From the NCBI GenBank assembly GCA_905160935.1, contig CAJHZI010000829.1:15001-79000 (forward strand): DNA of 64,000 nucleotides. The letters are read 5' to 3'. This DNA comes from Enchytraeus crypticus. Lineage: Eukaryota; Annelida; Clitellata; Enchytraeida; Enchytraeidae. Of this stretch, positions 1 through 10,092 are shown piece after piece. A model generated the notes under the pieces. It did not search any database and had not been told where the DNA came from. It saw only the letters and a list, made by a program, of their open reading frames with translations. The stretch's first letter is position 1. Every line of letters starts with the position of its first letter. Position numbers and translations under genes: made by a program.

Positions 1-262
1 CATAAAGTAACAATAATAACAACAATAATTAGAGTGCTTCCGTCATCAGTGACAACACCGAGCACTATTGAGACAAAATCAAGCCGGCGAGCAAAACGAA
101 GGTCCAAAAATGGTGCAATTTCCAAAATTCATAAAATCAGTCCAAAGTAACAATAATAACAACAATTAGAGTGCTACAGTCATCAATAACAACATAGAGC
201 ACTACTGAGACAAAATCAAGCCGGCGAGAAAAAAGAAGGTCCAAAAACAGTGCAAATTTATT
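1..262 (-). mobile_element. LINE-C 3' tail, two copies in tandem
   Basis: Two head-to-tail copies (about 1-145 and 146-262) of a 3' tail seen at least eight more times in the window. The common part reads, on the minus strand, from a region rich in GGACCTTCTTTTTGCTCG to a GTTGTTATTATTA-type end. The copy at 22622-23440 shows that this tail follows a reverse-transcriptase reading frame, so these are 5'-truncated LINE ends. This copy sits in NOL9 sequence just beyond the last visible exon. Confidence 0.7.
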
Positions 263-284
263 AAAAGTACAGCGATGATTTTAC

Positions 285-3200
285 CAGACTGCGGTGAACA
301 CGATACAGCGCTACCACGCTGGCGTTGAGTGCGTATAGGATCTGATCAGCTGACACGCTCTCGTGACATACATGCAGCGCTAGGTCAGCCCAACCAATGG
401 CGTAGGGCGGTACAGACATGAGGTCCAGCGAGCAGCCAATCAGAACCCTGCTTAGATAGGAGAGTAGACTTAGATTACGATGATCGGAAGGTGTTAGTCT
501 CGAGCTAGCTCTGAAACAAGATACAAAAATATACAAAAACAAAAATATACAACAAAAAATATACAAAAACAAAAATATTAAAGAACAGAAACCAAGAAAG
601 GAAGCTATGTAGCACACGCGGTACGTCACGTGCGCAACTATACAAACAAAAACAAAGAAAACAAGTGAAAGAATATGCAAAAGTAGTCACGTAAAGGAAA
701 TAAGTAAGAAATTAGTTCAGTACAAAACTGTCCAACGACTAAACAAGTACAACTATCATGATAATTATTGCAGAGAATTTGTTGGAATTTATATGCTAAA
801 ATATAAAAGTATTAAATATAATTTGTAGAGCCTATTATTAGTATTAATAGTTCAGTCTAACTTTAATCCATGGATTATTTTTAGTTACTTATCTTTGTTA
901 GGCTGTTCGGACAAAATTAATGGTTAGTTTTGATAGACCAGTTTAAATTCTTTATTATTAAAAAAAATTAGTATATTGGTATTTGCAGATCAGTATGTGC
1001 AGGGTTCAAATCCTGGGCTCTCCCGTCAGTGATATCGCTTTCGAGTGAGGAAACTGACGTTAACATTAGCTTTACTAGATTTATTTATTATTTCCTATCT
1101 AACCCCTCCATGTCGACCCCAAATAGGAATATACGATATACTTAATGGAAGTTTTTTTACTAGAGCTTATAAGAATGTACTTGTATTTATTAGAATTTAT
1201 TAGAATCGGTAGTTAAACGGGGACAGAGCAGCAGGTGGAGGCACTCACGAGGTGCTGGAGGCAGCGTGGGATAAGATGGCCGTCGTAGAGTGACTGGGCG
1301 GGTGATCGGCACTCATCTCAACTGAACACTATCAAATCAATCAATCAATCAGTCAATCAATAAATCAATCTTCTGAATCTAAAGTAATACTGCTTTTACT
1401 GAATTACACACCTAGAACATTTAGTCAATCTATTAATTAGCATTTACACAAATCAATCAAACAATCAATCAGTCAGTCAATAAATCAATCATCAGAATCT
1501 AAAGTAAGACTGCTTCTATTAAATTACGCACCAAGTATGATTTATCTTCTCGGAATATGTAAGTGCCTCACCAAGGCCTTTATTTCCGTTCATACGCTTT
1601 TTCTTCTACTGTAGAACATTTGTCATGTAGCTCTTGTGGAATGTGTGTGATAAATGAATAAATAAATAAAATTTAGTCAATCAATCGATTAACACACTTA
1701 CAGTGGATTGGGAGAAAAATGGGGTTTGAACCCCAGTCTCACTGTCTCCAACATTATCCTTGCAGTAGGATATGTAAAACTTAGAATTTCCTATTTACAA
1801 GAAACACGTAGTACCCTATTTATAAGTACCCCATGGTGTCCTATTGACAAGTACCTCTATTGACAAGTACCCATATTGACAAATACCTCTATTGACAAGT
1901 ACCCATATTGACAAGTATCTCTATTGACAAGTACCCATATTGACAAGTACCTCTATTGACAAGTACCCATATTGACAAGTATCTCTATTGACAAGTACCC
2001 ATATTGACAAGTACCTCTATTGACAAGTACCCATATTGACAAGTATCTCTATTGACAAGTACCCATATTGACAAGTACCTCTATTGACAAGTACCCATAT
2101 TGACAAGTACCTCTATTGGCAAGTACCCCATAAAAGTGTATTCAAAAACAACGATAACAGTCTGTCTGGTTCTAACAAATACATTAAATCAATTTCAATT
2201 TTAAATCTCTATTTACCTCCACGTTGCTATATTTCACACAGTGAATTCTAAACACCAAACAAATACGAAGTAAACTGATATATACAAAGAATTTTACAAA
2301 ATCCCATTCAATATAAGTCCATACAAGCCTGTACTACAGGCTAACATGCAGGTACCTTACACTATTTACAGTTGAATCTGCCATGGGCAGACGCTCTTTA
2401 ATTTTTTATGCTCCAACAATATGGAACTCTCTGCCACAAGATCTTCCATCTTGTAATTGTATTGGTACTTTCCTTGGCAAGCTAAAAACCCATCTCTTTC
2501 TCTAAATTTCGACCAGCTTGCCTTGGATTTTGGCCTTGCACTATTTTGATCTCGCTTTCTCTTATGGTCTCTGTGTACTCAGTCATCATCGTGTGGTGCA
2601 TTGGCGCCTGTTTGTGTAGAGTCTGCAAAAGACGTCCCTGACATTGCCTTATGGCGAGGAACCAGACATTGAATTCATATTGATTGATTATTGATTGAAA
2701 ATGAGGATTAACATAGAAATCGCTGAATGCTATCAGATCTGCTTACCATGACAGCGACATTGGACGGGGGACGTCGTATGAACTCAGGCGTTATCTCGGG
2801 CAGGTTTTTACTGGCGCCACCTGGCACCTCTAGCTGTACCACAGCGCTCGGCTTAGTCACTCGCAGAGTGTCGACCAATAGAGAGACACCCAGACCTAAG
2901 AGCAACAACAACACACAGTGATACTGTCGTCCATGACAACATCCGAATGTGTGATGCCAAAGTGAAGCTGATTAGAATAAAGTAATGAAGTCCAACAAGC
3001 GATGCAAATATAAAAACTGGATAACAAGACCAAGGATAGAGACAGGAATAACACATTATAGCGAAATGATCAATTATGTTGATATCTATCACTTTTAATA
3101 CCACATGTTTAAACCGTTAGGCAATTTAGTCCACTTTCCGTATAACCAGCCTAGCGAATGTCCAAGATTTACTCTCGGATCAGCGCGGCGGGGATTCGAA

Positions 3201-4026
3201 CCCACGAGGGTTCCATTCACTCTCGTGGGTTCGAGTGCCAGCCGCGCTGATCTGATAGTGAATGATTAAATCTAGACAGTATTGTATTATAAATAGAACA
3301 ACATTAAATCAAGACAGTATTGTATCCTATAACAACACTAAATCAAGACAGTATTGTATCCTAGAACAACATTAAATCTAGACAGTATAGCAGAACGACA
3401 AACCCTTAATCCAGCCCATAGTGTTGACGATGAGCACAGTGGGTCTAGTGGGTGTGGTCTCGTAGGCCTTGTAGATGTGTCGCAGACATGTCATGTAGTG
3501 GCGGGGGTTGTCCGCGGGTGAAACCAACCCAACAAAACTCATCCTACACATTATCACATATAACTCATCCTACACATAATCACACATAACTCATTCTACA
3601 CATAATCACACATAACTCAACCTACACATAATCACACATAACTCATCCTACACATAATCACACATAACTCATTCTACACATAATCACACATAACTCATTC
3701 AAAACATAATCACACATAACTCATCTTACATTTAATCACACACAACTTATGATTAAATAATACAATCACACATAACTCATATTATACATAATCACACATT
3801 GCTACACCTGCTAGGAATTTCACACTGCTTTAAATTCTTTAAATTATGATAAATTGTCACCTATTATTTAAAAATTATTGCAACAAAACTTTTACATAAA
3901 ATAGATGCAAATTCATTTTGATTTTCTTAAAACTGTAGTATACCAGATATCATTTTAGTTAAATTAAAAATACACTCACAAATATGGTTAGAAATTAAAC
4001 GTGATTAAATATCAATTAAGTTTATT

Positions 4027-4067
<41 letters not shown>

Positions 4068-7000
4068 TATTAGATTAAGCAATCGAATTAAAACAACTCT
4101 AGAATTTGCCATTCTTAAATCTATGGAATATTCCAGTGAATGATGGTTTAAGAAAGGTTTGGCTAATATGATAATAATGAAGAAATCTCTACTACCTTTC
4201 GGGTGTTAGCTGATGAGTAAATGGCGGTCCTGAAAAATAATCATAACTAATTAAAAGAGTATTACTAATTATAAATACTAATCATTATAAATAATTATAA
4301 TTATAGTTCAACCTAAACAATAATATTTATAGAGATCAAGTTGAATATCGTAAGATACAGTTAGCCTAACAAACTCTCAACCTAACAAATTTTTAATCTG
4401 GTGAAAACTAGAGCAACTAACTTTAAAACATGGTGTCCATAACATGGTTATTAAAATATTTTTTAGAATGCTCTGTTACATCAGCTACCTAGCAGCTAGT
4501 AACAGTTAGCTAATAGCTAGTAACAGCTAGCTAGCAGCTAGTAACAGCTACCTAGCAGCTAGTAACAGCTAGCTAGCAGCTAGTAACAGCTAGCTAGCAG
4601 CTAGTAACAGCTAGCTAGCAGCTGATTTAATTTAAGGTTCAAATATTAGAATGTTACGCTACAACCAAGCGACGTATTAAGAAATAGGAAGAAGAGATGG
4701 ATAGGACACATCCTAAGGGGGGAAAGTCTATTAAAAGAGGTCATAGAAGACAGAATGGAAGGAAAAAAAGGCAGGGGCAGGCCGAGATTAGGTATGTTAG
4801 ATGATTTAAAGACCCACTCGTATGTGGAAATGAAGAGGAAAGCGGAAGACAGAGAAGAGTGGAGGCGTTATATACCACAGACCTGCCAGTAGGCAGTGCA
4901 CTAAGAGAGAGATGCTACAACAGTGGTGTATACCTAGCAGTGGTTCAGTTATGTAGAATAGCGACACAGCACCAGGGGGCGTGAACTCAGTCTGACCTAT
5001 GTCGCACTCTAAGTACGCCACTCTGTGACCTCTACACCTATAGTCAATCAATCAATCAATCGATGAACTAATCAATCAATCAATCAATACGAATTTAATG
5101 TTGGGTTCCTCGCCATAAGGCAATGTCAGAGGAAAAAGCTTGCAGACTCTACACAAACAACTAGCGCCAAACAGGCACCAAAGCACCACACGATGACGAC
5201 TGAGTACACAGAGACCACAACAGAAAAGCGAGATAGAAAAAGTGCAAGTCCAAGATCATAGGCAAGCAATCGTCAACGATTGATGACTAATAGCTCATCA
5301 AGAACATAAAAGAACAACATATCATACTCAAACTGTAATTATCCCCAAACTAATCAATATGGAAGATGCTAATTAATTTATAATTAATTGATTATTTTAA
5401 AATATAATCAGAGAATATCAGAACATGTCACAGTCATAGAACTCTAACAAGATATCATTCATAAATAAAACAATCAATTGGACTGCGCCGGTGGCTTGTT
5501 GGCAAGTTGTTCGACAGCGGATCGGTACGTGTACGGTTCAAATCCAGTCATCTCCCAGTCACTGACTTGCTAACGAACTGGAAACTGACGGTAAACTTCT
5601 GAAATTTTAAATGCTGAACAAAATCGTTCATTAATCCTCTACTCTGGCACTGGTAAAGCGAAGAGATTTTCAAACACAAACAAACACATACGAATCCAGC
5701 AGATAGTTTATCAGAAATCTACAGAACGTTGATTTGCCCGTATTCTTTCCCCCGACCACAGCAATGGCCTGATAGCCACTTTGACCTACGAGCAACGAAG
5801 AGTACGCGTGCAAATATATAACACAGAATAAGTGAATAATATGTGAGTATAACAACTATGACAACACAGTTAAAACATTTTGTTAAATAGGAAATAATAA
5901 AAAAAGCTGGTAAAGCTAATGTTAATGTCAGTTTCCTCACTCGAAAGCGATGTCAGTGACGGGCGAGCCCAGGATTTGAACCCACACTTACTGATCCGCG
6001 ATCGAGTACCTTACCGACATCGCCACTGGCTCCAGCCAGTTATAACATTTTGTCAAAGTTATGCCACACATGCCACATGCCACACATTATGTAGAGAAAA
6101 TCGCAGTCCATGATGATATTTATCAGTTTTAATACTACATATTTAAACAGCCAGGCAGCTTATATTCAGTTGTGCTGTGTCTGCAAAATATTATAATCAA
6201 AGTTCGGCAGACATTTAGTGAAATGATCATCCGTGATGATACACTTCACTATTTACACAATGCGTATAACCATTGGGCAATTCAGACAATTATCCATGTT
6301 ACCAGTCCAGTGAATGTCCATAATTTTACTCTCTGGTCAGCTCGACGACTAATCGAACATTTTATGCCAAAACAAATCTGAAGAGAGAATGAGGAATCAG
6401 CGACTGGGAATGAATGTTTAGACTGACTCCCGTAAATATGGTATGGTAAATCACATAAATAAACGGCATATGTTGTTAATAACTCATCTATAAGTCTAAA
6501 GGTGAAATATAAATCTATGAGTCTATACAACTACAAATCTAGAGTTTAAATCTATAAGTCTATAGATTTAAACTCTATGAACTACTTAAGTTACAATGCA
6601 CTATATACAAACCTTGCATGGCCGTATCACCAATGCTACTCGCCACAAGATAATGCGCATCACTTATATTCAATGCATTATCAAGGTCTACGACAACATC
6701 AAGCTCCAGTGGTTTCATGGGCAGTTCACCTCTTCCCCTCAACCTGCCCCTGCCACCTCTCTGTCCACCCCTAGCATCACCAGGGCCAGCCCTGAGTGCC
6801 CTCGCCCCCGCCTCAGTGGAAAACAAGCTCTTGTACGGCAAATACTGCGTCACAAAATCACACAAAGTACAGTCGAGTCGTCTGAAGGCCAGTACTTCGG
6901 GATATCTAGTCGTCAGCTGTTCCACCTCGGTAAGCTCCGAGCGAGTTATGTTGGGAAACACAAGACGGAGCGACTCGGAGCAGAAATGGCGCGCGTTAGG

Positions 7001-7678
7001 GTTGCTGCGGCATAAGATGCAGTTCTCTTCAGTTCTCAGGGTCAGATAGGAGTGGCTGTTGGGAGAGTAGAGCGGAGAGAAGTTCAATGCGTCGTTGAGG
7101 AATCGGTAGCCGCAGATACTGGCTGTGGACTGCACGCGGCAGATGAGTGCACGACCGTGCAGAGATAATTCTGTGCCGTGCTCCAGTAGTAACAGCACCG
7201 TGTCGCCATACTGTCGCAATACAAACCTGTAAAATAAACATACAGCAATGAAATTATATACCTGATATTTTTTAATTTATTTGCATTTTTTTTAAAATTC
7301 CGTATAGTTATACACATGACATACCGCATGTATTTACAAGGTTTTCCTTTCTTAAGTTTTTGTTTTTATAGTTTTCGTTATTTCCTCCCTTCCTTTCCAT
7401 GGTTAGTAGTGATCGTTGCTTTTGTGGTCAATATAACAGTGGTCAACTAATTCTATGGCTAGAATTAAATTTTATGTTAATTATAATAATTATTATTATT
7501 AGAGAGACCTATTAATTAGCATGTTAATACTATTTTTAAATTAATACTATCTACAGTTAATGACTTAGTTAACGAGTGCATCAAGAATATCAGTCACGAT
7601 TTCATATTATTTATTGATGTCATTACTGATACCTTATTTGATGTGCCCGAAATTAAACCCACTGAAAATATATATGCT

Positions 7679-7722
<44 letters not shown>

Positions 7723-8240
7723 CATACATACTTCTGATCAAAGATATCATTCACTGATGACCCATCTACGTAATCTTTGACTTCAATTTCATTTCGTTTA
7801 CCCCCACCTCTACCTCTATCTCTCCCCACTCCACGACCCTTGCCCCTACCCCCTCTCAATGAATCCGTGGTCTCGTTCATTACGTCACAGTCGCCATCAG
7901 AAATACTCAGAACGCGTGACAGTTTCATCACATAGTCCCCGCGATCAACATCAGGATTCTGCCGAGGAGAACTTCTGCTCTGATTCCTGGTATTCTGAGC
8001 AGACTTCGTGGGACTGGCCAAGCCCCGCCCACCCCTACCTCTACGAGGACTGACCCTGACCCCTCCAGAGATCTGTGTATCATGAGGAACATCGATGCTA
8101 AACTCGACGTCCTGATTGTCGCTCACAGACGGCGTGCTTCTAGTGCGCTTACGCTTTCCTCCACGAGATCTATTCGATGATCCACCACGATCTCCTAATG
8201 CTACAGTACGAGCTTTAAAGGCTGATATCGGTTGCTGCAT
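285..8240 (-). CDS. NOL9: NOL9/Grc3-type polynucleotide 5'-hydroxyl kinase, 3' end outside the window
   Basis: Nuclear/nucleolar RNA 5'-kinase which, in known family members, works with the LAS1 endonuclease on ITS2 of pre-rRNA. Exons (minus): 8240-7732, 7226-6613, 5785-5692, 5037-4934, 4229-4196, 3543-3404, 2895-2747, 1316-1249, 510-285. All have GT/AG borders and every phase agrees, giving about 646 residues. Residues 1-170 are basic and rich in RG repeats, as expected for a nucleolar protein. Exon 2 carries the N-terminal beta domain. The P-loop GGKNTGKST lies at about 386-394, followed by the family signature YLECDIGQTEFTPPG at about 414-428, then EPLLGPPFTHQ, VNTMGWIKGLG, and a C-terminal SDHRNLSLLSYLSRV segment. 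Exon 5 has only 34 bases. Exon 8 (68 bases) is the least certain: it was chosen because it restores phase. The last visible exon ends at a donor (284-283), so the C-terminus must lie to the left. Identity is firm; exact exon borders are inferred. Confidence 0.9.
975..1075 (+). mobile_element. SINE-A copy (tRNA-derived), 5' truncated
   Basis: Contains the B-box-like GGTTCAAATCC and the family 3' part ending in GAGTGAGGAAACTGACGTTA. The A-box half is missing or decayed. It lies in the intron between NOL9 exons 8 and 9. Confidence 0.6.
1325..1530. repeat. AATC-rich duplicated block
   Basis: Runs of AATC/AGTC at about 1330-1370 and 1450-1495 are followed each time by a similar segment beginning AATCTAAAGTAA, so this is an imperfect duplication of about 110 bases. 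It lies just upstream (in minus-strand terms) of NOL9 exon 8. Confidence 0.6.
1840..2130. repeat. 16-base tandem repeat in a NOL9 intron
   Basis: Alternating 16-mers ATTGACAAGTACCTCT and ATTGACAAGTACCCAT, about 17 copies, forming a 32-base higher-order period with a few changes. It fills part of the intron between NOL9 exons 7 and 8 and does not touch an exon. Confidence 0.9.
2340..2695 (+). mobile_element. Non-LTR retrotransposon 3' end with broken C-terminal coding sequence
   Basis: Translates in part to a stretch with FYAPTIWNSLPQDLPS and then LGKLKTHLFL and a stop, typical of the extreme C-terminus of LINE ORF2. It is followed by a shared tail containing CATCGTGTGGTGCATTGG and an ATTGATTG end. 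A related tail lies inverted at about 5085-5275. It is in a NOL9 intron. Confidence 0.6.
3059..3270 (-). mobile_element. SINE-B copy with an inverted duplicate of its B-box part
   Basis: The minus strand carries the SINE-B body (B-box-like GGGTTCGAATCC followed by GACATTCGCTAGGC-type sequence and a tail ending near GTTGATATC). At 3180-3255 the B-box segment is present twice in opposite orientation, forming a palindrome with arms of about 30 bases around a short spacer. Confidence 0.6.
3536..3790 (-). repeat. Acceptor-anchored minisatellite, NOL9 exon 6
   Basis: A 26-base unit repeated about ten times. In minus-strand sense each unit contains GTGTAG followed by GATGAGTT. The unit nearest the exon is the real acceptor (AG at 3545-3544) plus the first bases of exon 6. 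The array therefore carries copies of the intron end and exon start. Distal units are more mutated. Confidence 0.8.
4029..4064. repeat. AT dinucleotide microsatellite
   Basis: About 18 uninterrupted AT/TA repeats in the NOL9 intron between exons 5 and 6. Confidence 0.95.
4480..4625. repeat. Tandem repeat with unit near TAGCAGCTAGTAACAGC
   Basis: About seven copies of a unit of about 20 bases rich in AGCTAGCAGC in the NOL9 intron between exons 4 and 5. It does not contact an exon. Confidence 0.85.
4690..4960 (+). mobile_element. LINE-E 3' coding remnant
   Basis: Plus-strand translation gives pieces such as RWIGHILRGESLLKEV, then GRGRPRLGMLDDLKTHSY and AEDREEWRRYIP. The same text occurs on the minus strand at 11764-11990. 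This is the C-terminal tail of a non-LTR retrotransposon ORF, truncated on the 5' side. It overlaps the end of the intron next to NOL9 exon 4 (4934-5037). Confidence 0.7.
5085..5275 (-). mobile_element. LINE 3' tail, inverted relative of 2340-2695
   Basis: Shares with 2340-2695, on the opposite strand, the tail around the TCATCGTGTGGTGC region and the CATTGCCTTATGGCGAGGAA segment, and ends in AATC-type repeats. It is noncoding and lies in the NOL9 intron between exons 3 and 4. Confidence 0.6.
5486..5605 (+). mobile_element. SINE-A variant copy
   Basis: A tRNA-like head with GGTGGCTTGTTGGCAAGTTG followed by B-box-like GGTTCAAATCC, with a different right part from the main family. A close relative of this variant lies at 37960-38075. 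Confidence 0.6.
5903..6038 (-). mobile_element. SINE-A copy, nearly full length
   Basis: The minus strand starts with TGGAGCCAGTGGCGATGTCGG (A-box region), has a degenerate B box, and ends with AACTGACATTAACATTAGC and a short tail. It lies just 5' of NOL9 exon 3. Confidence 0.75.
6095..6350 (-). mobile_element. Degenerate SINE-B remnants
   Basis: Two decayed pieces share the SINE-B body: a segment related to GATATCTATCACTTTTAATA at about 6110-6170 and a longer one with ACCAGTCCAGTGAATGTCC at about 6210-6345. They lie in the NOL9 intron between exons 2 and 3. Confidence 0.5.
7275..7440. repeat. Dispersed repeat shared with 60610-60740
   Basis: The stretch around ACATACCGCATGTATTTACA, TTCTTAAGTTTTTGTTTTTA and TTCCATGGTTAGTAGTGATC recurs almost unchanged at about 60625-60740. 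At the second site it follows a LINE remnant, so this is probably the 3' tail of that element. Confidence 0.6.
7681..7720. repeat. AT dinucleotide microsatellite
   Basis: About 20 AT repeats in NOL9 intron 1, about 12 bases from the exon 1 donor (7731-7730). Confidence 0.95.
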
Positions 8241-8564
8241 TGTTCAGGTTAGACAATGCTCCAAAAAATATGTAATTAGCTGCAATTTAATTGTTTTCAT
8301 TCGAAACTGTTAAGAAAAAATAGATTCAAATATGCGTTCAACTGATATAAAATATTTCTTAGTAATGTTCTTGTTAATTTCTATTGTAGATCCTAAGATT
8401 AACCTAATCCTAATCATAATTCATATCACATTATATTCAGTCTGACACCATGCTTTGTTTACAAACAAAGTACCCTAGTATTGGGTATACTTCATTTCTT
8501 CTTTTGTCTGCAATGATGATGATGAGTTATCCATTCAGTCGAAGCCAACTCTTGGACACTTTAT

Positions 8565-9409
8565 TTATCTCCATGTATCACGATTTCTTACTGCCTCCCT
8601 CAAATCCGCTATGCTGGTGTTGAGGTCAAATACAGTATCAAGCCAACGCGTTCTTTGACGACCTTTCCTCCTCTTTCCACTGACATGTCCTAGCGTAATT
8701 GATTTCTCAATTGAACTCGCTCGCATGACATGTCCAAAGTATGACAACCTTTGCTTTGTGATCTTCCCTTCAAGAGAAATACTTGGATTTGTGCGATCTA
8801 GCACATCTCTATTGTTAACTTTAGCCGTCCACGGGACTATTAACACGCGTCTCCAACACCAAAGCTCGAAAGCGTCGATTCTCCTATCCGCCTTTTGTAG
8901 CGTCCAACTTTCGCATCCATATGTGGCAATTGGGAAGACTATCGCATTGACTATCCTGCATTTGGTAACGAGGCTTATGTCCTTACTCTTCCAAATTTTC
9001 ATCATGCCAGTCATCGCAGTGCACCACATTGCTATCCTGGTCCTGATTCTCCGTCACAGACGATTTTAGAACCAAGAAAGACGAAATCGTTGACTCTCTC
9101 AATATCTTCATTGTCGATTCTGATTTTGGTTTCAGCAATAACAGTTGTCATGATCTTGGTTTTCTTAATGTTGAGGAACAAGCCAGCTTTTTCGCTTTCT
9201 TCTTTAACCTTTAATATTAACTCTTCCAGACCTTCCCTGCTCTCCGCGAGGAGAGTGGTATCATCCGCATACCTCAGGTTGTTGATGTTTCTCCCACCAA
9301 TTTTCACACCTACAGTTGATTCAATCATATCTACCTTCCGCAATACTGCTTCTGCGTACATATTAAATAAAGACAGCGACAAAATACAGCCCTGACGCGA
9401 CGCACACAT
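8565..9409 (-). pseudogene. Dead non-LTR retrotransposon reverse transcriptase (3' part)
   Basis: Two minus-strand blocks in different frames form one decayed ORF. Block 9409-9032 has the RT palm motif LRYADDTTLLAES with flanking conserved text (QGCILSLSLFN upstream). Block 9029-8565 continues with VFPIATYGCESWTLQKADRR and LSYFGHVMRAS, the usual C-terminal part of LINE ORF2. The change of frame between the blocks, the missing 5' domains (no endonuclease seen) and the lack of a clear tail make it a fossil. It lies between the NOL9 start and the next gene. The exact clade cannot be set by eye. Confidence 0.8.
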
Positions 9410-9419
9410 CTATTGATTC

Positions 9420-10092
9420 CAAACCAATCTGTGTCTTCGCAAGAAGTCCTTACTGTTGCTTCTTGATTTTCATACAGTGCTTTTATTAAGCGAGTTATGT
9501 GTGATGGTATTGTCTCAATACGTATTATAAAAGATGAAAACTTTCTATTAATGAAAAGTTAAATACCTTTTAAAGTAGCATTGAATTTCCATAATATTTT
9601 TGCACTGTATGCTATTTTATTTAAACATCGACATTAATAAAATTAATTTACGTAGCGAAAGTTCTAATATATTTATCAATATACTGGAGAGGCACTAATT
9701 CATTGAAGACGAAAGTGAATTATTACCTCAGGTCTCTAACTTTTAGCAAAATTTAAATCATTGCTCTATGTCAAGGAAGTTTCTAATTACATTTTAAACA
9801 CTGTCTCTAAATATGTTTAACTCAAATGATCATAATAAATTGAGTAAAAGTTTCGGATCCAAAGCTGATATTAAGGGAATTTTTTTAATTGTCGTGGTTT
9901 ATTTAAATTATTTTTTAGTCAATTTATCAAAATTATTGCAATCTGTAGAAAATGATTTGGTGATTCTGATAGCATTAAAGTTAAACGTTAAATATGAGAG
10001 TTAGACGATTCTTTACATTGGTCTTCCAGCGGGTCTTGACTATATTCTTGTAGTTTCATCAGTGTTGTTTATAGTGGACCTAAACTGATCCA
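9420..10092. other. AT-rich stretch without a recognised gene
   Basis: AT-rich DNA between a dead LINE and the first proposed exon of the plus-strand repeat protein. It may hold that gene's promoter and 5' UTR. I see no conserved coding text or clear repeat here. The ORF at 9813-10004 is hydrophobic, low in complexity and unconvincing. Confidence 0.4.
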
